The position numbers and the translations under genes are program-made. A stretch of 22,848 nucleotides of DNA from Physcia stellaris. Its lineage: Eukaryota; Ascomycota; Lecanoromycetes; Caliciales; Physciaceae. The stretch is from assembly GCA_018902385.1 (NCBI GenBank), contig JABSSW010000117.1:1-22848 (forward strand), in the 5' to 3' direction. The notes below the pieces were generated by a model. That model saw only the letters and a program-made list of their open reading frames with translations. It did no database searches and had not been told where the DNA came from. Below, one piece after another: positions 1-9,435 of the stretch; position 1 is the stretch's first letter; every line of letters begins with the position of its first letter.

Positions 1-1
1 T

Positions 2-103
2 TATCATTCAGTTTACCCTGGACACGATATTCTCAACGTCAAGACGCCTTTCCGTCTGAAACACGGTAAACTCCTGACGAGTGGGACGTTGTATGTTCTT
101 TGA
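2..103 (+). CDS. possible 3' end of an upstream gene (partial, unidentified)
   Basis: Frame 2 is open from the window edge for 33 codons and stops with TGA at 101-103. The residues (for example TPFRLKHGKLLTSGTLYVL) look protein-like, with a mixed hydrophobic and charged pattern ending in a hydrophobic run. No family is recognised, and so short an open stretch could be chance. If real, it is the last exon of a gene that begins outside the window. Confidence 0.22.
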   Translation, partial: YHSVYPGHDILNVKTPFRLKHGKLLTSGTLYVL

Positions 104-832
104 TGGATATTGATATGGGAACAGAAACGTGTACGATCGGCGTCTATGTCACCATCGACGCTCCACCCGCTCCAGGTCTTGATCCACCACCAAGTCTGTT
201 CTCGGAGATGGCTTCACTGCACGTCATAGCTAAGGATATGGCCTTCCCCACCCCACACGTACTTAGTTTTCTCTGTAAGACAAAGCATACTGACTCATTG
301 CTGCTGCAGATGAGTGTGTTCGCGTGCGCAATGCAGGGTAATGCTGGATTCGTCAAGTCAGGTATGTGGATTTACCTCTTCTCCTCAGCTGAGTTAACCT
401 TAACCCATCGATCAGGCAACAATGGCAATATGGCAATTTTTGTTGCTTGGAGCAAGGATTTCCCGACGAGATATCTGTTTCCGTCTAAGACGAAATGCTC
501 GATGCCGCCTTGTGATGATACTATTGACAACAATTGCATTCAAAGATACTAGTATGTCAAATAGAAATACGGGGAAATCTTGTTTAGTCCATGGCGCGTC
601 CACGATGCAAACTACTTTCATGGAAAGCTGCTGGCTTCATCCTAACTCATGGCTATTGACCAACTCACACCGCGGTTTGTTAGCATATCTTTCTCGTTTG
701 GCCTGTGATCTGAAAATTGAGTTACGAGTAGTTTAGATCACAAGTGCGGGGTGGTGAGGTTTCATAAATTGTTTCATAAATTACCACTTTATCCTGGCAA
801 GCTTTCACCAACACCTTGCTGAAAGGTTAATA
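104..832. other. intergenic stretch upstream of RIO1; no supported gene
   Basis: Open frames occur on both strands (for example 100-552 on +), but none gives a recognisable domain and they overlap one another antisense. The last 100 bases are presumably the RIO1 promoter and 5' leader. A short direct repeat of GTTTCATAAATT lies at about 759-782, just upstream of the RIO1 start. Confidence 0.5.
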
Positions 833-2506
833 ATGGCGGATGCCGACGATCCTGCCGCCGGTCACGCTCCGACTCATGGTGTCCAGGCCAGGGTTATACG
901 AGCGACAATGGCTGGCCAATGGCCCAGCTTCTGAGCCCCAGGTCAACGACGACGATACGAATGAAGATGAGTTGACGACGAGGACTACGATGACATTTTC
1001 GCTGGCGATGAGCTAGACGAGGAAGACTTCGCTTCCTACAACCCTTCTGACTTCACCAAGAGTTACAATCGCCAACGGAGAATTCAAGAAACCGATACAA
1101 ACGCCTCCAAACCAGCTTTGCCCAAAACGAACCCTCAAAAACCGACCGCTAATACACTAGCATCCATAGATGATCAGGTCACTTCACTTGCGCGACACGC
1201 AGGGAAGCTCAGGCTAGATAATCAGTCGGCCGGACTAGGAGTGAGGAATGCTCGAACGGCAGATAAGAGTGACCGAGCAACAAGCGAACAAGTGCTGGAT
1301 CCACGGACCCGCATGATACTTCTACAGATGATCAACAGAAATGTTGTCTCTGAAGTTAATGGATGTTTATCGACTGGAAAGGAGGCCAACGTATACCATG
1401 CACTTTCGATACTTCAGGATCAGAGTTCCGAAACTTAGCAAATCCGCCCTTACACTGGGCCATTAAGGTCTACAAGACTAGTATATTGGTCTTCAAAGAC
1501 CGTGACAAAATGTCACGGGGGAATACAGATTCCGGCAAGGCTACAGCAAGAGTAACAACCGAGCTATGGTCAAAGTGTGGGCAGAAAAGGAGATGCGCAA
1601 TTTAAAGAGGATTTATGCAGCCGGAATACCGTGCCCGAGCCTGTGCTTCGTTTGCACGTGCTGGTGATGGGCTTTCGGTGATAAGAGAGGTATACCCGCT
1701 CCCAGGCTGAAGGACATTGTGCTCGAAGGTGATGATGTGGACAAGAGATGGCACTCGCTCTGTTACAGCTTCTCGGATACATGCGCATCCTTTATCAGAA
1801 ATGCCGATTAGTGCATGCAGATTTGAGCGAGTACAATGTACTATATCACGAAGACAAGCTCTGGGTCATTGATGTCAGCCAAAGCGTGGAACATGACCAT
1901 CCTAAGAGCCTTGATTTCTTTGCGTATGGACATCAAGAACGTCGGTGACTTCTTCAGACGTCAAGGTGTTGACACACTCCTGAGCGGACCGTCTTTGGAT
2001 TTATCACTGCCACTCAGGTGGGCTCGCGCAGACTAAACATTGCTGCAATGCTTCAGGCTCTCTACGAAACAAGACAAAATCATGAGGAAGTAAATGACGC
2101 AGCAGTTGAAGTTGACAACGAGGTTTTCAGAACCAATATATACCCCAGACTCTTGAACAAGTTTATGACGTTGAAAGGGACGCCCAGCAGATTGGTGAGG
2201 GGACAACAGAACCTCGTCTACCGTGACTTGCTTGCCGATCAAATAGCACCCCAAAAGGGGGCACACGGAGATTCAGCGGCTTCTGCGGAAGTCGAAGAAT
2301 CGTCTGAAAATACCGATTCCGAAACTAAGGCCGACGCAGACCCATTTGCTCCGCAACGACCTCGTGGGAAGCGGTTCGAAGACAAAGACGCCAGGAAGGA
2401 TCACAAGAAGCAGGTAAAAGAAGAGAAGCGAGTCCAAAGAGAGAATAAAATTCCAAAATACGTTAAGAAGAAGATGATCAGTAACTCTTCAAGGAACAAA
2501 CACTGA
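833..2506 (+). CDS. RIO1: RIO1 atypical serine kinase/ATPase, reading frame broken by about nine indels
   Basis: RIO1 is a cytoplasmic atypical kinase/ATPase that acts in final 40S subunit maturation (20S to 18S rRNA processing). The ATG at 833 begins an Ala/Asp-rich N-terminus, followed by an acidic segment and [14 protein letters not shown]. The RIO1 signature follows: P-loop STGKEA (1370-1387), the lysine strand [35 protein letters not shown], catalytic HADLSEYN (1814-1837), metal-binding [12 protein letters not shown] (from 1868) and [11 protein letters not shown]. The Lys/Glu-rich tail ends at TGA 2504-2506. These motifs lie in three different frames. Shifts fall near 860-935, 971, 1404, 1511, 1636, 1676, 1754, 1919 and 1981, and none has the GT..AG ends of an intron. 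Amino-acid conservation across the shifts is very high, so recent error or very recent decay fits better than an old pseudogene. The family call is firm. Confidence 0.9.
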
Positions 2507-2860
2507 AAAAGAGCGCGAATACCTATCTCGGGTCGTCTTGTCCATGACAACCTAATATCTACCCTCGGACAGCACTATGGTATGTCCTTTGACACTACCT
2601 TCACACCGGAGCTACATGAAGAAAACAATACCCCTCTCAATGCTGGATTTGCGTTTTGTCACATCATAACCATTTCCGATCTACCTAGTTGAGCGGGACT
2701 CGATGAGAGCTTGCTCGGCAAGCACTTAACGAAGATCAAAGAGAGCCCTGAGCACCCTAGATTATTGCTGCGATTCCACTATTCGTACGTTAAACTTTGT
2801 GCTAATCGACATTTCACAGATCAGCCCTGATTATAAATGCCAACTACGACTCTGAAAAGC
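2507..2860. other. convergent intergenic region between RIO1 and ATG17
   Basis: About 350 bp between the two stop codons. It should hold both 3' UTRs and polyadenylation signals. No open frame, RNA gene or repeat is evident. Confidence 0.6.
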
Positions 2861-4302
2861 CTAGGCCCTCCGGCGTACTCGATCCATTGCCTGCTGTATG
2901 ACAGACCTTGGTACCTCGGGTACCTTCCGCATTGAGTTGTCAACAGGCGCTATCGCATATTGGAGGGGACCATTCATCATGTCAGGCCAGATATCACCAG
3001 GAAGAAATTCTCCCTGCTCTGTCTTAAAGGCCTCGCGCGCCCCGAAGTCGTCGTTGTACAATTTATTGACCTTGCCCATGGCGTCTTGAACGACCATCTC
3101 AACCTTAGCCTCAAGCGCTTTACGTCTACCCACCTCAATAAGTAAATTATCATAGGCTATCAGAAAGCCATCATAGAACTACGTCGCTCTTCCAGTTGCT
3201 CCATGTGTTCTTCCAATCTCGATCTCTCCTCTTCCCACCTCATGAGAAAGACCTGGCTCTGGCTGATAAAGGCCGGTAACCGATGGCCAATATTCTCGAG
3301 GATCTTAAAGGCCGCATTGGTATCCTCATGTTCATCCGTACAAGTACTAAACATGCCTGGCTAGAACCTGCTCTTGAGCTTCCATCTCGATTATCCTGTC
3401 TCGAATCTCCATAACAACCTCTTCCACCTGACTGGCGTCTTTCTCTATAATATGTATCATCTCTTGTCTTTCGTCTTCACTAATAGGCTCTGACGAGGCG
3501 TTGAGATCTGTTTCACCTATTTCAACCCCTTCTGGTAGACTCCCCGGCGATGCGTTGGGCGGCATCGCCTCCACCTTCGGTATGCTTGATTGCAGAAACG
3601 CAAAGATCATAGTGTTTCACCAATGATTCGAGATTATCGGCCATTTCGCGGGCGTTGTCCTCCATACTGGTAAGGATGTCGGGGACGAGGGAGATTGTCT
3701 CTGCATTTTCCGCGCTGTCTTCAAAGATCCGAACCTTGCGCTGCGACAACAGACGTCTTACGCCCAGTACCTCTTCAGCAAAGTTCCAGTTTGTCTCAGT
3801 GAAGCTTTGTGTGCTGTCCCAGCACTAGTAACTGTCTCTTTAATCTTACCCAACAGTGTCTCGACTCCGCTCTCGTCCACGAAATCAAAAAGACTCCTCT
3901 TCTCTTCCCCTTCTGGTCTAAGCCCTGCCTCCACAAAAGTCTCTCTCAGATTTTGGAGGTGTTCTTGAGCCTTTGTTCTGCTTCATCCAATGTCTTGAGA
4001 ACAGTCTCGAACTCCGAGTTCCCCTGACGTGCTACGCTCTGACTCCCTGCATGAACCTGCTCGAGCACTTTGACTTGTTCATCGATGCCGCTTCTCAAGA
4101 ATTGGGTACGAGCAGTGGTTATCATGTTCGTTTCCAGGGTTTTCCGAGTCGATGTGACAAGCTCGTTGGCGCGCAGGACATGGCTTACGGAGGACAAGGA
4201 TCGTTTGGAGGCGAGAAGATGGGAAACAAGTGATTCAAGTGGCGTGGGCTGTTGCTCCGGGGAAGGTGAACGAGGCGAGGGGCTTCCGCTTGATGAGCTC
4301 AT
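2861..4302 (-). CDS. ATG17: Autophagy scaffold protein Atg17, with about five frame-breaking indels
   Basis: Atg17 is the elongated coiled-coil scaffold of the Atg1 kinase complex (with Atg13, Atg29 and Atg31) at the phagophore assembly site. The ATG at 4302 gives a Ser/Pro-rich start, then the family hallmark LESLVSHLLASKRSLSSVSH and an ANELV segment. Further conserved blocks follow on the minus strand: ETNWNFAEEVLGVRRLLSQR, VPDILTSMEDNAREMADNLE, HIIEKDASQVEEVV, AFISQSQVFLMRWEEERSRL, LLIEVGRRKAL and FLPGDIWPDM. The stop is at 2861. The blocks are in order but change frame near 3948, 3819, 3541-3546, 3350 and 3165, several of them in G/C or T runs, and no introns fit. The coding span of about 1,440 bp suits a protein of roughly 475-480 residues. 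An upstream in-frame ATG at 4371 exists, but the Atg17-like start is at 4302. Confidence 0.87.
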
Positions 4303-4945
4303 GGCAAAATAAATAGATCTTTTCCGGGCCTTAACGTTCGGAGGCTGCCGGACGTATCCATAGTAGCACACGTCAAGAGGCCTGACTACGCACCTCAGAC
4401 TGCTAATGACATTGATTCAGCACCTCTGCATATAGCGATATAGAGGTTAAAGCAAGTCGGCCAGTGAAGCGATGATGTATAATGTATGGAGTAAGCGATG
4501 GTTCCATACCTTAAGGTACCCCCTCGTCCTCTATTCGTATTAGCAACTCAGGGTTCAATGACTAGCGCACTCGGCTCCGGGACGATCAAGCGGACCTTGC
4601 TTGGCGCTTGGCATGCAGATCACAGGGCAGGTGGAGTCGTCCAGAATCGGCCCTTTTGACAGGGTCCAGCTCTCCAGGACAGCTTGCGAACTCTTCACCA
4701 GCTCTCCCATGTACTTTGTCCATCACGCGCAGCTGAAGGTGACAGTGCGAAAACAGACAATCAAAGGCGCGGATTTGTTCGGGGACCCAAGACATGATAC
4801 TGCAGCATAACATGTCGGAGAAGATCTTCCGTCGCACGCCACCGATTGCGAATATTCCATAGTCAAGGCGACATCCGAGTTGGATTGTTAAGCCCCCGGT
4901 CCAAGATCCCTGTCCCAGACCTTTCAGCCTCGGACTTCAACGGTC
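4303..4945. promoter_or_regulatory. divergent intergenic region shared by ATG17 and the sconB-like gene
   Basis: About 640 bp separate the two start codons, so both promoters must lie here. Open frames around 4586-4837 run on both strands, match no family and are taken as chance. I found no clear TATA box and no obvious palindromic bZIP site of the sulfur-regulator kind (ATGRYRYCAT). Confidence 0.5.
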
Positions 4946-7078
4946 ATGACGGATACGGAGGGAGCGATGGCACCATCCAGAGTCTATGAAAGTATGGAGA
5001 ACCCTTCGAAACGTCGACGACTATCAGGACCGGCATTTCCAGAGAGTGCTCCCTCTGATTCTCAGAGGCCTCAAAATATGACACTTTCCCCATCACGTCT
5101 TAAGGATCTCGAGAAAGAACCAAAAGCTACAATCAACGGAAACATCACCATCTCTGCTACCTCAAAGCTGGCGGGACAGATCGTTGCCCCGTTCCTGGCA
5201 AAACACATCCCGGACCAATATGCTCCCTTAGGAGGGATGGATTCATCCGGAAGTCCTAAAGTCAAAGATTCGAATACAAAATACTGCTACAGACATCGGC
5301 CCGACTTGAAGTGTCGGAGGCAAGCCAACGAACCCTCCATGGACCAGCTTCAACATGTAGGTGGTTGCACATCTATGAACTATCAGGAGATGATTTTAAT
5401 TTACATAGGAGCTCGAGGTCCTATCCCACGCCGACCAGCAGGCTGTTGCACATGTCTGGTCTCTGTTCTCCGCTGCACCTTCGAAACAGAGGAATCTCAT
5501 GCTTCAAGGAATCCTTACCCAATGCTGCTTCCCACAGCTATCTTACCTTTCAGACAACGTCCGGGAACTCATTCGAATCGACTTTCTCAGCGCGCTGCCC
5601 TGTGAGCTGTCATTTAGGGTCTTGTGTTTCCTCGATACGACATCACTCTGCAAGGCCGCACAAGTGAGCCGAAACTGGAGAACGCTCGCCGATGATGATG
5701 TTGTATGGCATAGAATGTGCGAGCAGCATATCGACAGAAAATGCACCAAATGCGGCTGGGGCTTGCCATTGTTGGAGAGGAAAAGGCTAAGGGCTTCAAA
5801 GCGACAGATTCAACTGCGAGCTACTGGTCAAGGACTCAATGAATGGTCGCCCAACATCACGCCGTTACCGGAATTGGCTGATGAAATGCGTCAAATTGAT
5901 CAAGAGGTGGAGGAGGGAGCGTCAGGTCCCCTCACAACGTCACGTAATGAAGCCAAGCGGCCATTTCCACCCACTGAGCAGACAGACACGGATGATTCCT
6001 ATTTCCTACCTCGTGTACAAGCTTGGAAAGATGTATACAAGGACCGTTTCAAGGTTGGCGTTAATTGGAAGTACGGGCGGTATTCGATGAAAACCTTCAA
6101 AGGCCACAGTAACGGGGTTATGTGCCTCCAGTTTGATGAGAACATACTAGCGACGGGATCATATGACACCACGATCAAAATCTGGGACATTCACTCCGGC
6201 GAAGAGCTTAGGACCCTTCGAGGTCATAGCAGTGCAGTCCGAGCCCTTCAATTCGACGACACCAAGCTGATCAGTGGAAGCCTGGATTGCACCCTGAAAG
6301 TCTGGAATTGGGCAACTGGGGAATGCATCAAGACCTACGCCCAGCCTGACGGAATCATCGGTCTACATTTTGATTCCGCGATCCTCGCAGCCGGTTCAAG
6401 GGACGGTACGGTCAAAGTGTGGGAGTTCCAAGACAAGTCCACGTTTGTCTTACGCGGTCACACCGACTGGGTAAACGCCGTCAAAGTCGACTGCGTCTCG
6501 CGCACCCTGTTTTCCGCCTCAGACGACGGCTTTGTAAGGTTGTGGGACCTGGACACCAGAGCGTGCATCAAGATCTTCGAAGGACACGTCGGCCAAGTCC
6601 AGCAAGTCGTCGCCCTGCCCCCCGAATTCGAATTCGAACAAAACGACCACGACGACCACGACGGCGCATCTTCAACAACAACAAGCAGCAGTTCCCAAAA
6701 CTCCATCACCGAGCCCGCAGCCGCCTCCCCTACTTCAGACTCCTTCGGTCCAGGCTTCAGCGATTCCACACGCCGACTTCCCCCCCGCTACATCCTGACC
6801 GGCGCCCTCGACTCCACGATCCGCCTGTGGGACACCACGACGACGAAGTGCCTCCGCACATACTTCGGCCACGTGGAAGGCATCTGGGCGCTCGCGGCCG
6901 ACACGCTCCGCTTCATCTCCGGCGCCGAGGACCGCATGACGAAAGTGTGGGACCCCGGACCGGCAAGTGCGAGCGCACGTTCGCGGGCCATGCGGGACCC
7001 GTGACGTGCGTTGGGCTGAGCGACTCGCGCTTTTGCACCGCTGGGGAGGACTGCGAGGTGCGGATGTATAGCTTCTGA
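4946..7078 (+). CDS. sconB: SconB/Met30-type F-box WD40 protein (sulfur metabolite repression)
   Basis: This is the substrate receptor of an SCF ubiquitin ligase. In Aspergillus SconB, Neurospora SCON-2 and yeast Met30 it represses sulfur assimilation by acting on the bZIP activator. Exon 1 is 4946-5356 (137 codons) and ends at MDQLQH. A 52-bp intron (5357-5408, GTAGGT..TAG) follows, and exon 2 resumes in frame with [20 protein letters not shown]. Hallmarks in order: [20 protein letters not shown], the F-box from about residue 190 ([19 protein letters not shown]), [43 protein letters not shown], then seven WD40 blades to the end, [10 protein letters not shown]. One base is missing in the C run near 6955, shifting the frame just after VWDP; the next frame continues the family sequence to TGA 7076-7078. 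The intended length is about 693 residues. The third blade is atypical, and an Asp/His- and Ser-rich insert separates blades 5 and 6. Confidence 0.92.
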
Positions 7079-7805
7079 GGAGAGGTTGCTGTGGCGAGTG
7101 ATTCCATAATTGTCAAGGCACCGTGGAAGGGCGGTTTGGGGAGGGAGTCAAAGGCGACATTGAGATATTTATGGAAGGGGATTGGGGTTACTTGGCGCTG
7201 GGGTAAGGTTAGAGATGTTCGAGATACCCCTTCTGTATTGTACAGGTTTTTTTGTCGCTCAGTGTCCAATACGTAGTACAGTATATGTATGGAACAATTG
7301 ATCTGATTTTTGAAACTCAACTTTCAATCGACGATTCACTTCCAGCCTACATTACACGCCCCTTACGTGCTCAACGAATTATGGTTATTAATCTTTTAGC
7401 CATACTGGACGTAATCATCATCTCACGTCCACCACTCTTGGATTTCTAACCCTGAAACAACTGAGGGAATAGCTAGATACTTTGAATGTTACTGTTATTA
7501 CGAATCACGGTGACCCATCCCGAGACCAGAGATGGTCGTATTCGATATGGAGGAGGCACTGCGATGCGATATTCATAAGGTGAGCATTCTTCGCTGAAAA
7601 GAGGAAGGACGCTATAGAGACTGAGATATCTGGAGTGAATTCCCAAGAAGCTCAGGTGGGAGATGAACTCTGTTAATTCTGTTTCTTGTTCCAGGAAGTA
7701 GCCCGTTTGTAGGCATTGAGAGTTCAATATCATGATTAGGGATTTCATCTATAAATTTCCCATGCGCCATGCAAACCCGATTCTATACCCCCCTTTTTTT
7801 TTCTC
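7079..7805. other. intergenic region between two convergent genes
   Basis: This stretch holds the 3' UTRs of the sconB-like gene and of the minus-strand phosphotransferase. It includes a T run at about 7794-7802 and scattered AT-rich DNA. Small open frames on both strands show no domain. Confidence 0.5.
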
Positions 7806-9435
7806 TTATGATAAAGCCTCTATAACCGTCATTTCCATCTTCAAACAAGTCTTCGAAAAAAAAAGTACCATATCATCCCTCAAACCGCCAAGGCTGCTGC
7901 CCACACTCTGCCAAACGCCGCAAACCCGCCGCTTGCATATCACACACGTATCGACGTCAACGTCGAGCTTCTCCAGCACCTCAGCGAGCAGCTGCGCGCC
8001 GATGGCATAGATGGGCACCGCCACGTTCGGGTTCGCCCGGGACGGATGTGGAACGGCATGTCGGAGCAGAAATGCATCGCCTCATTGAAGCGCACCCGCA
8101 GATCGACATCCGCGGGGTCCTCGCGGCCGCCGAACAGCTCGTGGATGACGGGCGTCATGCGGTCGTTGACCTCGGCGTACAGCTGCGTCAAGGTGTCCGA
8201 CGTGAAGTGGAAGTCGATGACCGCGGTGTCGTCGCGGAAGGCGAAACTGGCTTCGTGCCGCCCTTCGTGCAGCAGGTCGTATTTGCTGTTGTAGCTGTGC
8301 GCCAGCTTGCCCAAGTCGTAGTAGATGTCGCAGGACGGGTAGCCGCGGGGATCGATGAGCCAGAAGCGCCCGCCCGCGACGTCGCAGAGTATGTTCTCGA
8401 GATGCAGGTCCGAGTGGACGAACGGCGAGACGCCGCCAGGGTCGAGGCGCGCTCCGGCGGCTTTGTCTTCTTCTAGGCGCAGCAGCATGGCTGGGATGTT
8501 GGGCAGGTTACGTCCGTTCACTCGGAGCCAGCGCGCATTGACCAGCCCGTTGAAGTCTTCGTCCAGCTCGGTCGAGATTTGGATCCGTCGCCATACCCGG
8601 TCGTAGTGGTAGTCCTGCAAATAATTTTCTGGCGTGGGCTGTCGGTAGCTGCAGAAGGCTTGACGGTATTCGTATTTCAAAACTTGGCCAATCAGTTGTA
8701 CTGCCTCCGCAGGCCGGATCTGCAGGTTCAGAAGCAGATCTCGAAGGTTGGGGTATTCTTTGTACTCGATGTTCATGGAGACACCTCCCTCGTTCTTGGA
8801 CGCGGAGACCAGCTCAGGGTAATACTGTTGCAATGGCAGGGGCAGACTCTGGTAAAATCGGACCTCGTCATTTAGCTTGATCGCACCTCGCCCTTTCGCA
8901 TGTTTGTAGAAATATTTCCTGATTCCGGCTGTAGAAAAAGACCCACCAATGCGTAATGCGTCGGCGCTGTCGACTTGTTGCAGGGTATAATGGGCGATGC
9001 TGGGATTGTTTCTCAATGCTCGGACGATGCTGTCGAGCTTGGCGCCGTTGACCGTGGTGCTGTTAGGCTTGATACCGTTGAGCTGGGTGCCATTAAGGTT
9101 GTTAACGTTGCTGAAACCATTAAACTTGATATCACTCAGGTGTACTCGAGCCGCTGCTAGCTGTGCTTTGCCCCCAGTAGTCAGACTGCAATGCACGTGG
9201 GTAGTCGGACCGTACTCAGAGTCAAGCGACGGATAGCGAGGCTCGAGATGTCCTGAAGTGCACTTACTAGCACTACTTCGTCTTGTGTGCTGTAACGATG
9301 GTGAATGTCCGCTAAGTCGGTTTCCTCCTCAAGGGTCAACACTTCACTAATCCCATAGCACAACAGCAACTTTGTCAGTCTGGCACTAGCTTCGGCACAA
9401 GCAATACCATCCGTATCGAAGATGATTGCCAACAT
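7806..9435 (-). CDS. APH/choline-kinase-like phosphotransferase, bacterial capsule-cluster type
   Basis: The ATG at 9435 opens a 56-codon exon beginning LAIIFDTDGIACAE, which has a HAD-like DxDG. A GTAAGT donor (9267) and CAG acceptor (9186) define an 82-bp intron. Exon 2 then joins the long frame if one G in the run near 9171-9175 is surplus. The main body has a kinase-like N-lobe (RKYFYKHAKGRGAIKLNDEVRFYQSLP in pieces), a hinge-like MNIEYKEYPNLRDLL, catalytic HSDLHLENILCD (H codon at 8416-8414), a metal motif LIDPRG, and CDIYYDLGKLAHSYNSKYDLL. The HxDxxxxN plus IDPRG pairing and the YDLxKLxHS motif recall phosphotransferases in bacterial capsule and sugar-nucleotide clusters. A missing base near 8036 separates HIRPG from NPNVAVPIYAIGAQLLAEVL. 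The exact 3' end is uncertain; the stop at 7806 is the first in that frame, and a further intron is possible. An Asn-Gly-rich linker follows the intron. The substrate is unknown. Confidence 0.6.

Noticed and set aside
833-2506. Programmed ribosomal frameshifting as the reason for RIO1 frame changes
   Set aside because: Nine shifts in both directions with no shared slippery site are not compatible with a programmed mechanism.
8048-8476. 142-codon plus-strand frame opposite the phosphotransferase
   Set aside because: It is antisense to the conserved HSDLHLEN and LIDPRG motifs and has no family match.
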